DNA of 64,000 bases, taken from positions 2,232,001 to 2,296,000 of the forward strand of contig NC_026657.2 in assembly GCF_000004075.3 (NCBI RefSeq). Direction: 5' to 3'. This DNA comes from Cucumis sativus (taxonomy: Eukaryota; Streptophyta; Magnoliopsida; Cucurbitales; Cucurbitaceae). The notes under the pieces were generated by a model. That model was not told the DNA's origin. It saw nothing but the letters and a program-made list of their open reading frames with translations, and did no database searches. Shown one piece after another: positions 45,843 to 58,300 of the stretch (position 1 is the first letter of the stretch; every line of letters starts with the position of its first letter). Made by a program: the position numbers and the translations under genes.

Positions 45843-46185
45843 TGTTGTATCTCCTACGACCTGCCAACATCATCCTTACTTATTTTAAAGGTTTATTAGA
45901 GTGAAATTCGTTATCTCCCACAAATCAACAAGAGTCATTTCAACATGCTTTGTCCTCACTCAATTGCATTCTATAAATTTTTTAAAGAGATTACCCAACA
46001 TAGAATTGTTTCAAGCTAAGCATGCTAAACTTTTGAGTTTACATGATTAAGGCCACCGAAAATGAAGGTATACTTTGTTGGTATAAATAGTAACTTTTAA
46101 TTATTTTAAGTTTTTTTAATCGGATCTCTCATTCAAATATGATATCGGTTCATTCACGTCTCCCTCCTCAATTCGTAGCGTTACA
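45843..46185 (-). mobile_element. Cassandra-like solo LTR with 5S rRNA-like segment, copy 2
   Basis: The minus strand begins TGTAACGCTACGAATTGAGG and ends GTAGGAGATACAACA, so it has TG...CA ends over 343 bp. A TATACCAACAAAGTATACC match to the 5S start, AACTCAAAAGTTTAGCATGC and CAATTCTATGTTGGGTAATC (5S: TACTAGGATGGGTGACCTCC) run in the correct order. No matching 5-bp target duplication is visible (TATTT and TGATA flank it). Confidence 0.65.
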
Positions 46186-46859
46186 TGATAATAATTATAT
46201 ATGTGCTAAGGGCATTGCATGTTTTGAATTAGTTAGATAAATAAATACTAGATAAAAATAATAATTTTGAGAGTGTTTCTAAAGCTACTTAATTTTAAAA
46301 CTAAATACTTAAAACATCCAACCAAATGCATCGAAAGCTTTTGTTTTTTACCCCCAATTTTTATTTTGGTATCTCGTTGTTAAGAGATTTTTACTTAGTA
46401 CAACTTAGTACATGGGAGAATATCTATTAATTGGAAATGATAAACATAAAAAATTTAGTCAATACAAAAAAGAATCAAAATGTGACACATGCTTTAATTA
46501 CTAGATAAACATAGACTAATTTGATAGATATTAAGTTAATAGGAAGATGATAGAAATTAAGAACACACGAAAAGTAGACAAAATATAGAGTTACGTAGTC
46601 TGTAAAAATGATTTGATATTACATGCTTTAGAAAGATGTGTATAGTAATGCACATAACCTCTTGAAATTTAGAAAATTTGTCATTAATAAAAAAGGAGGA
46701 GAAAATAAACTTTTATGAAAATTTAAGAAGATATTGAAAAGTAGAAAATATCTCCCTCCATAGTTCTATCTGAAGAGTGTTTGAAAGATTGAGACTGACC
46801 GCCCAAAAAAAAAATATGGATTTTTAAATGTTTTATATTTTATTTATGGGAATGTTTGA

Positions 46860-47060
46860 AAAAATAAAAAATAACAACAAAAATAAAATTATGATAATAA
46901 AGTTGATGTCACTATATTTTCTAAATTGCAAAAATAATAATTTTAAAATCGGATAGTTCTCTAATATCTCTAATTACTTGTCATATTTGTAATACGTAAA
47001 AAAAAAAGTTCTATAAACTGTTTTTTTTCTAATTTCTTTTTTTGTCATATGATGTAATTT
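46860..47060. repeat. Dispersed AT-rich repeat, related to 9190-9400
   Basis: It shares ordered blocks with the segment at 9190-9400, including ATATTTTCTAAATTGCAAAAA, CTCTAATTACTTGTCATATTTG and an AAACTGTTTTTTTTCT end. Confidence 0.35.
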
Positions 47061-47194
47061 TTTTTATTGCTATTATTACTGATAATGAACAATAAGAAAA
47101 CTATAAAAATGAGTGCATATGCATGGATGTGTGAGAGATAAATTAGAGCATTGATTTTGGTGGAGAAATGATCATTAACTATGAAACAATTGAA

Positions 47195-47345
47195 AATTTT
47201 TGTAAATGACAAAACTGTTAAACATATTTATAAAATATAACAAAAAATTCAATTCTAAAACTGAATGACTATTAACAATATATGTGATAAATTTAAAATT
47301 TTGCTATATTTTGTAAATATTTTGGTAGGTATAAAACTGCTCCAT
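47195..47345. mobile_element. Short inverted-repeat element, copy 2
   Basis: AACATATTTATAAAATATAACAAAAAATTC on the left and AAAATTTTGCTATATTTTGTAAATATTT on the right form imperfect inverted ends around a short core. The right end recurs near 55545 and 58230. Confidence 0.45.
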
Positions 47346-48299
47346 AAATTAACATTAAAAAAAAGAAAGAAAAACTACTAATATTTAACACTCTTATATT
47401 GTAAAAGAAAATAATCTAAAAACAAGAAGATAACGTTAGAATGCCTTGAATATGTTATATATATGACGCTACAAATAATCAAACACAACACTTTTCGATT
47501 CACAACGGATTATATTATTCAACATATTTAATTATTGGTCCTTTTAACTCGATTGACATTATTGTGTAACAAAATCAATCTCACTCTACTCAACAAAGGT
47601 AGCCAATATATTATATGATATTAATAAAGCATAGTATATTTTGTCCATCTATCTATGTTTATATATATTTTTAGTTGTGTAGCAAAGTAATTTGTAGGGC
47701 ATAGGGCAGCCAAAGGCAAGGCTAAGAGAGAGAATTGGTAACTTTGGTGTTATTATTATTAGTATTGTTATTGTTATTTTGTTGAATTGTTTTGATGTGA
47801 GTTAAAGAGAGAGAGAGATGATAAAATTAGATGTTCGTCTCGAAGTCTTAACCTCTTTTAACCCTACAAACTTTCCATTCTATAACTTCACCTTCACCAC
47901 ATGGCATTGGACCATACGCCACCCATTTTCTTTTTCTCTAAATATATATAAATTCCATTCATTTTTTCTTCCCCTCAAAACTTATAATTACCAATCTTTC
48001 TTTTTTTTTTTTTACAAATATTATTAATTCATTTCTAATACTTTTATGCAAAATTGTTACGTAACAATTTTTCATCTTTAGCAAAATCTTGAATATGACA
48101 GTACGTCAAACACAAGTATTGTTACCAACGTAGAACTTCAGTAAAACATTCTTTCCGTATATAATTGCGTGATTTGCAAATTTTGTTGATCATTTATTCT
48201 CTTTTGTATTATATGCTTTACTTATTTTCCTACAAATAATAAAATCATTCTCTCCAAAATATATTTTCGAGGCTAACATATTTATATGGTGCTCTTCAA

Positions 48300-48720
48300 A
48301 TTTAATTTTAGGGTTAGTCGCTTAATCATTAGTAAAGTGTGTGCATTGAAAGATTTGAGAGAGCTTACAATTTGTCTATTCATGCTTCAACCTTCATGTA
48401 TTGAGTATTGAAAATTTATGTGTATGTCCTTGAGACTTTTGGTTCAATAGCCATTATAGAACTCGAGAGGAATTCGATATTGATATTGTATTTAAGGGAG
48501 CCTAAGTATATATAGTGAATGTAAAAGACGATCTTACTCTTGGAGGGAGCTTATGCATATTGTATTAAGGGATCTTATATAAAACTTGGAAAACCATTGA
48601 CTATAGAAGTGAGGGGAGCCTAAGTTGGAGTCCGTCAGATAAGTACCTTCGTTGTACATGTTTAAAACTCTTTATATTTATTGAAGTTTCGTTTCACCAA
48701 GCACATTAATGTTGGATTAT
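48300..48720. mobile_element. Possible LTR relic with repeated GGGAGCCTAAG
   Basis: The segment is less AT-rich than its surroundings. It contains TAAGGGAGCCTAAG, GGAGGGAGCTTATG and GGGGAGCCTAAG within 150 bp and ends in the low-complexity style of an R-U5 region. No coding capacity, partner LTR or target duplication was found. Confidence 0.25.
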
Positions 48721-51700
48721 CAATCTTCGTGTCAGTATTTTTCTATTTGTTTTTGTGACGACCCTCTTGTTGTACATATTATCTGTGACATCGTGTTTAA
48801 CCTCGTGTCTTCTGTTTGATCCACTAATGTTGTTTTTCTTTTTCAAGTTAAAATATAAACCACCCAAACTAGACATCAAAAACTTTTTTACTTGGTCTCT
48901 TTTGGGTAATGACAAGGAGAAAAAGGATGAAAAGACAAAGTTTTTCAACTTCTATTAATCATGAAAGTATTGAAAACTTCCAACTTTCTCAAGGCATTGT
49001 GAGAGTCAATTCATGACTTATAACAACACATCTTTTTAAATGACAAAACAATGAAAGAAATACCTTCTTAGTTTAAACTTATATGAACTACAATTTGAGT
49101 TTGTCTTCATCTAAGTGCTACACCACACTCCACTCCACTTCAAATCTACGTGTATAAGGACAAAAGTAATATTATAAGCTAACAAATATATATGTATCTT
49201 ATAATAAAAGAAAAAAGTTATGTTATATATACATCATCCCATTAAGTTTCTTCTCACCTTTTTTCTCTTTTCATCCCTACAAAATTCAAGACAGCTCTAT
49301 CCAAAACTGTCAAAGCTATGAAAACTTAAATATCAAATCTACACTTTAGGTTATTTTTCTATTAGTATTCCCAATTATTTATCAAATAAAGTATAGTCCT
49401 TTCACTTTTATAATTATAGTTATTTCATATTCTATATAATAAAATTTTAAATAAACATGAATATTTAAAAGACTAAGATTCAATTTTGGGTCTATCGTTG
49501 GGTGTGATTTGATGCAAATCTTAAAAGTTCATAAAAACTAAAAGAAAATTACAAAATTAAGAGACTTGTTAAATACATTAAAATTAAACTTCCATTAAGC
49601 ATAATCATAAAAATGGGAAAATAGTCTAAACTTTAACACTTTTTTATATTACAATTTTTTTCACACATGTTTAATGCTTGGTGTGTTGTGATTACTTTTT
49701 CTTCTTATTTTATTTTATTGTATGTTGAATAAATAAACATATTTGTTTAAAAGTTGAAATGACCTTAGAATTTTGACATCATATATGCACTATAGTCTTT
49801 GTGTGTTGATTTCATGTTTGAATATTATTAAAATGGAAAAAAAAAATCAAAAGATATTCTTCCCTACTAATTAAGATTTTCCTTCAACTTTCTTCTGGGT
49901 TTCTTCTCCACAATTGGAAAAGCTTTTCCTTCAACACAAAAATTATAAATAAGAATTACAAGATGTCTCATTCTTTAAACATAACTTATTATTATCATTA
50001 ATTTTAATTATAAATGAGTATTTAATTTGTCTCTAGATGGTTGAAAAGTGTTCCATAAATAGTAACAATTAATAAAATAGAATACCCGTTAACCTTTAAT
50101 TCTATCTCCATATGTATATTGTAAAAAAAAAAAATCATATTTACTTAGCCTATACGAACTTAGTTCAATTGATATAAAACTTGTATCTCAACATACACTT
50201 TCATGGATTTTACATGGTAGAAAAATAAGAATCTATTCTAAATTACTGCTTTTTCAAATTCTTAAATATATAAAAATTTTCACTTATGATGTTTTTCTTT
50301 GATACATTATAGAGGTAGCGAATTACTCTTGATCATATAGACACAGACATAAGAATTTTTTTATCATTAACAGAGAGAATAAACAAGAAAACAAAAACCA
50401 TTTCAATTATTTTATATCCAATTGAATCTTCTTTCTTTATCTACATCTACCCATAAGAGCTCAAAAAATAAAATATAAACGTAGGATTTCAAGTATGCCT
50501 CAAGATTTTGAAAGTTTTCATTTTTTTATTATTGTGGTTTGAATGTTTATTTCTAAAATATCACCCTACATGAATAATTATTGACACGATAAATAATGTG
50601 TGAAAGTTAAAAGATTGACATGTGTAATATTATCAATGTAAGTTAATGCATAATGTTGCTATGTAAAAATTAGTTATGAAAATAATTTAACGATATCTTT
50701 AGATATAAAATAAATAGTAAAAACGACAGTAACTTTTTTCGTATAGTTTCAATAAGTACATATATATTAAACTTTAGGTGTCATATTCACATTTCCAGCA
50801 ATATTTCAACCTGTCTTATTCAAAATACACATTTCTCGTTTCTAATTATTTTTTATTTATAAAAAAAACAAAAAAAATTATTTTGAATCACACAACTTCA
50901 TATGAAAATATTTACAATCTATTGTAAATAGATTATAATATTTTTTTATATATATTCTGTAAAATATTATATTCCATGAGTACATATTTTGACTTTTATA
51001 AACTACAAATTCACACATCAAACATATTAAACATTAGTCTAGAGTTCTCCTTTCATATATTTTTAATATAACATTACGAGTATACTTTAGCAATTTACAA
51101 CTGAATTATTAGAAGACAAGATGTCTTTATTTTACAATACAAAAGTATTCTATTAAGTAATTTCAAAGTTTGTGATTCAAATTTTCCTACCTTAAAAGTT
51201 AATACAGTTCAATTGATTTAAAATTTTTTGGTTCGATTCTTCAATATTAGTTAGGGTAAAAGAAAAAGAAATAGAGTATTTAAAAATGGAGGTGACACAC
51301 AAACCAAAAAATTACAACTTAAGCTTTAGGAAGTGTAAAACATAAAAGTTTTTACCCATTTCCACAAAGATGATTGTTAAATTGATTATTAATCAATAAA
51401 GTGTTTAATGACGCGTTTTCCCTTTTTTCTAAACAAATCTCCCTCCAAATACTCAAAAACCTTTTCTTTTTATATGTAATTAAATTATGGTCTAATCAGT
51501 TTTATGTTGCCTTTATTTTATTTTATTTATTATTATTATTATTATAATTAAGAAGAAAAATAAAAAAAAAAGGACAAATTAGAGAAAGTTTATTGATTTT
51601 TGTTTAATTATTAATTAAGGCTTTAAAGTCAGAAGCTTTATCCTTTCCCCTCTCTCTCTCAAGGTTGAAATATATGAAAAGAAGTGAATGGCAATTGCAT

Positions 51701-53735
51701 CACCATGTGGCTCTTCATTTTATTTTATGAATTTTTTCCTGTTTATTTTAAAGATAAGATTTTTTTTTAATATTATTTTTATGGGATCAAATGTTATATT
51801 GTTTGTGTGTGTGTATGTGTGTTTTCTCTCTCTTTAATAAATAAACTATGATTGGATTTGAAATTTACTGCCCTCATGAAATGGCTTAGGGTGAAGAAAT
51901 AAACACAGTAATCTTTAAACAATACATATGTATGTTAATTAAAAGACGTGAAAGAGAGTTAGGGTTGTGACATAGAAGAGCCTCATATTTATGCAGTAAA
52001 AAGATACAAAATATTGAAACGTAAGAAGAAGGAAAGGAAAGTTAATTAAAGGGATGAAAAGTGGTGGAGAGAGAGTGAAAAGGGTAAGATTTTGAAAGGG
52101 AAAAATGAGAAGGATGAAGAGGTAGTAAGGTATAGGTGTATAGGAATGTGATTTTGGATGAGTGGTAGGGCAGGAATGAATGAGACATGACAAGTATAAG
52201 AAATGATGTTCCAAATCTAGGCTGCAAATACACATCACCAATTTAACTATTTCATTTTCATCTCAACAATCACAATTTTTGCAAAAATAAAAAAAGAAAA
52301 GAAGAAAACAAAAAACCCATTCCCCATTCCATATTTGAGCCATCCACTCCCGTTATCACTTTCAATTTTCTTTTTATCCAATTCCTCAATAAAACAATTT
52401 CAAACACACTCATCCATCATACTAAATATTATATTATTGGAGTATGTAAAATTTACATTCTCATCTGTTAAAATTTCAATTTGAAATTTGATTGGTCGAC
52501 ATTTTCACATGTCCAATGAAATTGTCTAAAATCAACGCTTTAGTTACCCATTATCACTTTTTTTAGATCAACTTCAAAATTTATATATAAAAACGATTTT
52601 ACTATAATTTTATATTTCGACTTTTAAAAAATTATCAACCAATATAAATACAAGGAAGGTAGATTTAGGGTTTGTTGGAGGGTAAGGGTGATGTATGGTT
52701 GAGTATGGGACAAAACTTGTTACCTAAAAATCCCTATGAGTGTATGAATCTCAAATATTTAGACAACACAACTATTTTTTACACCCAATTATGCTTTTAA
52801 TTGACAACAATGGTCTGCCTAAATTAAGCTTCCATTATTGCAATCCAAACATTTCTTTTCTCCCTTATAATTTTACTTTTCATCTTTGGATGTATATATA
52901 TTTATACATCTTCAAGTACTTTTTCTTTTCTTGTCAATTTCTTTCATCAAAGTTTTTCTATGGCATTATCCAACTTGGAAAGGACACTATAATATATGTT
53001 TTTTTTTTTGAGAAAAATTCTTTTCATATTCCTTCTTATGTAAATACAAATTTAGAAATAATTATATCTATAGATAATGGTTTTTTTTTCCTTTTGAGAA
53101 GGGAAATGAATTCAACAAACTAAATCAAATCAACGTCATATTTGTATGTTTGAAAAAAAAATCATACTCGTACAATTATGCATCATAGTAAAATAGAAAA
53201 AAAATGATTTTTTCTTAAATCGATATAAGTTGAAACAAAACTTTCCGAAGACTTTCAATTTTATGAAATTAAACTTTTAGTAATAAATTAAATTAATTAA
53301 TCAACTCAATATCTATTTAAAATAAGGATAATTTAACTCGCTTAGTAGAATCTTATCATCATGGAAACTCATGAAATAAGTAGAAGAAAAAATAGTAATG
53401 AAAACTTATTATAATATGAAATGGGATAGATAATCTTATCATAATTTTTTGTAATTCAATTTCAACATGTGTTATTTGATAAACTTGATTAACACACATT
53501 GATAAATCAAAAGTTAAAAACTTTTTGAAAAACATCAAGGATTATTAAACAAAAGGAAAATGGTAGATAATTCAAAACAAAATGATTCAAGTTTCAAAAA
53601 GGAAAAACAACAAATGATTAGAAAATGGAAAAAAAGTTGCCATCATTGATTAACTCCTTTGAAAGTTTGAACAAATACCACAAACATAAAATAAAAATAA
53701 TAAATAATAAAAAACCAATATTCAAGTAGACTTGA
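48720..53735. other. Intergenic, AT-rich, no gene seen
   Basis: A/T-rich DNA with short A and T runs, a possible SINE tail with GGTTCGATTC near 51230, and a CT tract near 51650. Minus-strand 52240-51940 is pyrimidine-rich and open but has no coding character. Confidence 0.5.
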
Positions 53736-53739
53736 AGGT

Positions 53740-54500
53740 TGTAATTCTTGTGGGTTATTGGGCCTGTAATATAAGGCCCAAGCCTGCAAAATTGAACATG
53801 CCAAAGCCCAGATAAAATGGCCCATTGCTCTCAACATACCATTATTAGGAATATGGGTGTGTGATAGAAAGCAATTTTTCTTTTTATATATTTGTAAATA
53901 TTTTCTAAAAATTGTCATTTAAATTATAGACAATTTTCTAAAAAATTTATAATGGCACAAATGGTGCCCAAGTTTTGGAAGGAGAAAATAATATTTTGGC
54001 TAAAAATTTATTTTGAATTTTTTCAAACTGAGGTTTAATTCATTTGAACCGTTGAATGGTTGATTTAATTTCGTTTTCAAACTGTTGGATCGTTCATTTT
54101 GACAGTCATAAATACCCGATTGTTGGATTTGTTTTTTTACTATCATTAATTTTCTTACCATTGGTAGCCTCCCTCATCCACTGTATATACTCACATTATC
54201 TTCTCATTTGACACACCACCAAAAATTTCAAGCTCTCATTTTTATCATTTTGTTTTCTTTTAGTTTTTCGAGCAAACAAGTATCTATCGTCAAGTGTTGG
54301 TATATTACTGGTTGGTTCTAGTGCAGTTCCTACCAACGAATTAGATTCTATTTTTATCTTAGGGATGACAAGGCACATGATATATGCTTTCACACTCTGA
54401 GCAGAGCTTGAAAAATTTTAAAGAGAGCGAGATTCTAGACTTATCTAGTTTATTAATGTGCTTTTGTTTTTCAGGTTTTTCTTACTACAACCCTTAGCTC
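53740..54500 (+). mobile_element. Possible LTR or non-coding transcription unit
   Basis: Four GGCCCA/TGGGCC-type motifs stand within 53758-53826. A TATA-like CTGTATATACTCACATT near 54179 is followed by ACACACCACCAAAAATTTCAAGCTCTC, which looks like a transcription start. Further downstream come a GATTCTAGACTTATCTAG segment and an acceptor-like TTTGTTTTTCAGG near 54463-54475. This order resembles plant retrotransposon LTR and leader regions, but no gag or pol remnant follows, so a decayed LTR or orphan promoter are both possible. Confidence 0.3.
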
Positions 54501-54800
54501 CATCGAAGTACTACACTGAAGCACTACACTTTGCCATTCAGAGAAGAAGTATACTTAACCACGATGGGTCATGTTTTCCTACCATAATAATTTTAAAAAC
54601 ATTAATTAGATTATCAAGAAATAGAATTAGATCACATCATTTTTCTAGAAAAAAACTACAATTTGTTCACAACAATAAGTTTGTTACCAAGATATATTAA
54701 AAATAGGGATCTTTTAAAAAATATAACCAATTGATAAAATATTTACACCTAACAATTTAAAACGCTTACAGATGCACAATAGAAAATACAAAAATTGCCC

Positions 54801-54895
54801 ATTGGTACACGATCTTGTACCAAATCTAAACTATTAATTTGGTACACGCGATTGTGTACCCAAATCCAAACTATCATTTTGGTGCATTGGTACAC
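54801..54895 (+). repeat. Short repeat with perfect hairpin cores
   Basis: GGTACACGATCTTGTACC and GGTACACGCGATTGTGTACC are inverted repeats (GGTACA-n6-TGTACC; GGTACAC-n6-GTGTACC), each followed by an AAATC(T/C)AAACTAT spacer; a third partial GGTACAC closes the array. Related units are at 39556-39650. Confidence 0.6.
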
Positions 54896-54899
54896 TTTA

Positions 54900-56560
54900 A
54901 TTTATTTGAATACTATATATTATTAACATATACAGAGAGATAAATTAAAACCACATCATTCCTATGTATTGTGGAAAGGTAATACATTTTTGGTTTGATG
55001 CCTAATTTGAGGAATTTGAATTGTTTTTTTCCTTTATTTTCTTTTGAAAATATATGTTATAGGACATTTCAAAACTATTCCAAAATTATTAATAAATTGT
55101 GGATTGGGCTTAATTTTTCTAAATGGATATTGCTTCCATATATTAAATATCTGGAATAATTAATAATTAATGTTTGTATTTGTATCTATATGATAATTAT
55201 TGTCTGTAAAAGTTAAATGGATGGGTATGATTTACCAGTTTGTATACTAAAATCCAAAATTAGATAAACAAATTTAATTATTTAAAAACTGAAATATTAA
55301 TAAATCAATATATTTATATTAAATATTATTTAAATTATTTTATTTAATAACTAAGTATTAATACCTGACAATAAAATGAATAAGAAAATATCAATGATAA
55401 ATGTATTTATTTGAAATTTACTGAGTCAAATAATTTTCAAAAATAACAAATTTCATAAAATACTTACAACTTATAGTAAATTTTATCAATAGTTGTGGTT
55501 GATATGCTACAATAATAGAAGACTATTTATAATAGAATTCAAAATTTTGTTATAGCTCGTAAATATTTTAATTTATTTTGTTATTTTTAAAAATGTTTAA
55601 TAATTAATAAAATTAATAATAATTTTTATTAATTTGACTTTATTCATTTTCAAGTACAATAACCTCACAGGTTTCATGCCACCTGGGATTTAATATTCTC
55701 TAAATAATAATATTCTAAATTTCAAAAAATCTGAAAGGTCTGTGAAACAAACAAACAAAGATATTTAATGTTTAATATGAAATCTCATGACAATATGTGT
55801 AGAGTTGGAGTTAATTATCACATACAAAATTTTCTTGTATCTAAATATTGAATTGGAAACCAAGTTTTTAGAAAGGGTTAATAGTTTTCACTATAGTTAA
55901 AAGAGCACGCTTTTCCAAATATAATATTCATAGTACGTACATAGTTAATTGTGAACTAAAGTCAACTATAATAATATAGGAGACCCAAACACCGAGTGTG
56001 TTATAATAGCTCATTTCATCCAACTCAACTTGTGGTTCAAACAACCGTTTATCAATAGAATTATATTTAGGGATTGTTACAATCATAGTCAAAGTATTTA
56101 CCGATGTAATACAATCCAAAGAGAAATTTCAAATACTACAACAAAATTTAGATTTAACTTTCAGGGTGTATAAGCTAGAGTCTATAGTCGTTAGATTTTG
56201 CTATATTTGTAATTATTTAAAAATGTTTCTATACCTTTAAGTATTAACTCTATAAAACGCTACTCGTTGTAATCATTCTAATATTTTTATTATGAAAATT
56301 TATTTTTCTCTCTATGCTCTATTCTCATGGTTTTAGAAGTTATATATATTAGCGTGACATATAGGTCGTAGTATATAGAGTATAGGAAGTTTTAAATTCA
56401 TAACCATTTCGATTAGGATGTCACATGGCCACCAACTTCGACTTGATTTATATATATATATATATATACACACTATATCGTAGTATGAAAGAAAAAAAAA
56501 TGCTCTCATTGGTGCATACATCTTGTGGGAACAACTATGTTGTAACCAAATTGACTCACG
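54900..56560. other. Intergenic, AT-rich
   Basis: No gene seen. It holds the inverted-repeat element at 55436-55600 and a (TA)n tract at 56447-56469. Confidence 0.5.
55436..55600. mobile_element. Short inverted-repeat element, copy 3
   Basis: TTTTCAAAAATAACAAATTT on the left pairs with the right end (ATTTTGTTATTTTTAAAAAT); the right half also carries AAAATTTTGTTATAGCTCGTAAATATTTTAA as in copies 2 and 4. Confidence 0.45.
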
Positions 56561-56589
56561 AAAAGAACCAGAAGACAAACATAGACAAG

Positions 56590-56770
56590 AAGAAACCCTA
56601 ATAGCCCACAAAAGCCAACACGAAATCCTACGTGGCAAGACGGGATAGGCCGAAGGCACATGGAAATAATGCCACGTGGCAAACAGGGTCAATGGGGGGC
56701 TGGAAAGAGTTGGAGGGTTTCATGTCCCTAATTTGTGGGTACAAAGTTACTATTAGGCCATGCTTCTTTG
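56590..56770 (+). promoter_or_regulatory. Orphan promoter-like island: telo-box, site II, two ACGTGGCA boxes
   Basis: In a locally GC-richer patch, AAACCCTAATAGCCCA (about 56593-56608) joins a telo-box core to a GCCCA motif. CTACGTGGCA stands at 56628-56637 and the perfect palindrome TGCCACGTGGCA (G-box) at 56670-56681. ACGT-core pairs of this kind are bound by bZIP factors in ABA- and light-responsive plant promoters. No start codon with a convincing frame follows within 2 kb on either strand. Confidence 0.4.
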
Positions 56771-56840
56771 TTCAACTCTCCTATTTCCTTTTTTCTTTCT
56801 CTTCCTCCCATTATTATTTTCCCTCTCAAACTATCTTCCA

Positions 56841-56867
56841 AAAAGCTCAATAAATTTTTGAGCTTTT
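56841..56867. repeat. Small perfect hairpin
   Basis: AAAAGCTCAA and TTGAGCTTTT form 10-bp arms around TAAATTT. Function unknown; probably chance or a foldback. Confidence 0.4.
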
Positions 56868-57224
56868 GAACAAATATATATACAACATATTTCATTATTA
56901 TTGTTTTTTTTCTTATGATATACTACAATTGATTATATACATATAATCAACGCAACCATTTGTATGGAGTAGATAGATATCAATTTATTATTAAAGGTGT
57001 GGCAAGTTCTTTGTTCATGTTTTGGTTTTCATTAATCATTTAAGTCATTATTTTCTAAACTTTTTTACTTTAATCATTCTATAATATTTATACTTAATAA
57101 TTACATAATAATCATATAAATACTCAATTATTTGTTTACCGAATTAAATTCATTTTGAAACTAGTCATATATTTGTGTCATACCGTACATAAGATTTCAA
57201 CTTTTAAAAAAGATAAATATTGTT

Positions 57225-57300
57225 AAAACGAATATAACTCAATCAACACAAAAATTTATTAGTAACCATACTGAGTTATGTAGTTTGAATTTCTCTATCT
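57225..57300 (+). mobile_element. Possible tRNA-derived SINE head
   Basis: The A-box-like ATAACTCAATCAACACA and the B-box-like GTAGTTTGAATTTC are about 40 bp apart, as in the segment at 18040-18125. Confidence 0.3.
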
Positions 57301-58099
57301 AATTACACTAAAGAATTAAGTAAAAAAACAAACAAATAAATAATATACGAGGAGGAATTGATCGAACCCTATATTTCTCTAACACATTCGGATATATGTT
57401 GAACTACGATCGTTTTAACGAATAGTACGAGTTAAGAAGATAAAATTTAAAATTTAATAAGTAAATGCACAAGGGATGCTATTATGTCAATTGTCAATCA
57501 TTTAATTAAGAGAACAAAAATGTGTGAATTGCAATTAAATGGGAAGAAATATGTGTGGTGGGTACGTTGGCTCACATAGTCACACACACACATATTTACA
57601 TTCTTCCTTTCTAGAAAAAGAAAAACTATCTTATTTCAAATAACATGTAGAAGCTGAGGAATATAAAATTTGACCATATGAGATATGTCTTCATTATTAA
57701 TTTCAAATAACAGAAACTGTTTATGCATGCTATTACGTTCATATTCTCAATGATTCACTATCATCCATTTTGTCTAATTTCATTATATTTTTGAATAGTT
57801 TCAATATTTTACGATTTTTTAAAATGTTTTTTTTTTTAATTTTATAATTTATCAATTTAGAAGTATTTGAAAAAAAAACAAATATATATGTATATATGTA
57901 TATCTTTCTTTTTTTTCCAAACCAAGGGTATATATATATATATATATATGAACTATGATTAGTGTTTGACAATAGAAGTCTGAAGAGGAAGTGTAGAAAA
58001 GTTAATTATTATTGATGCCTTTATTGAGAGAAGTGTCTCAATCTATTGTTACACTATAAGAATTAAGAGAGCCTTCTCAAAGTCAAACAAAGTTTCAAA

Positions 58100-58300
58100 T
58101 TAGAATTTTAAAAAATTAGCTAAGTTGATAAAACATTTATAAGTTACAGTCAAATTTTAGATTCCATCACTAACAAATATTTAACAAATATTTGATAGTG
58201 ATATTCTTGTCATTGACTATGATAGAATTAAAATTTTTTTTTGCTATAATTTGTAAATATTTTAATTTATTTTACTATTTTAAAAAATACTCCTTATATA
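58100..58300. mobile_element. Short inverted-repeat element, copy 4
   Basis: ATTTTAAAAAATTAGCTAAGTTGATAAAACATTTATAAGTTA on the left is the imperfect inverse of the right end TTTGCTATAATTTGTAAATATTTTAATTTATTTTACTATTTTAAAAAA. The core holds ATTCCATCACTAAC and a GATAGTGATA-type inverted pair. Confidence 0.45.

Larger units (their letters stand above)
46190..48300. other. Intergenic, AT-rich; promoter-like patch without gene
   Basis: It includes the repeats at 46860-47060 and 47195-47345. Near 47690-47960 a GA tract, ACCATACGCCACCC and a good TATA-like CTAAATATATATAAATTCC are followed by a pyrimidine-rich stretch, as in a plant promoter and leader, but no coding region follows. Confidence 0.4.

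Noticed and set aside
51939..52241. 100-codon minus-strand frame
   Set aside because: Pyrimidine-rich leader-like DNA that happens to be open; Leu/Phe/Pro-dominated product without a motif.
56333..56692. 119-codon minus-strand frame over the G-box island
   Set aside because: It includes a (TA)n-encoded Tyr-Ile run and shows no family resemblance; the promoter-like motifs explain the GC-rich part.
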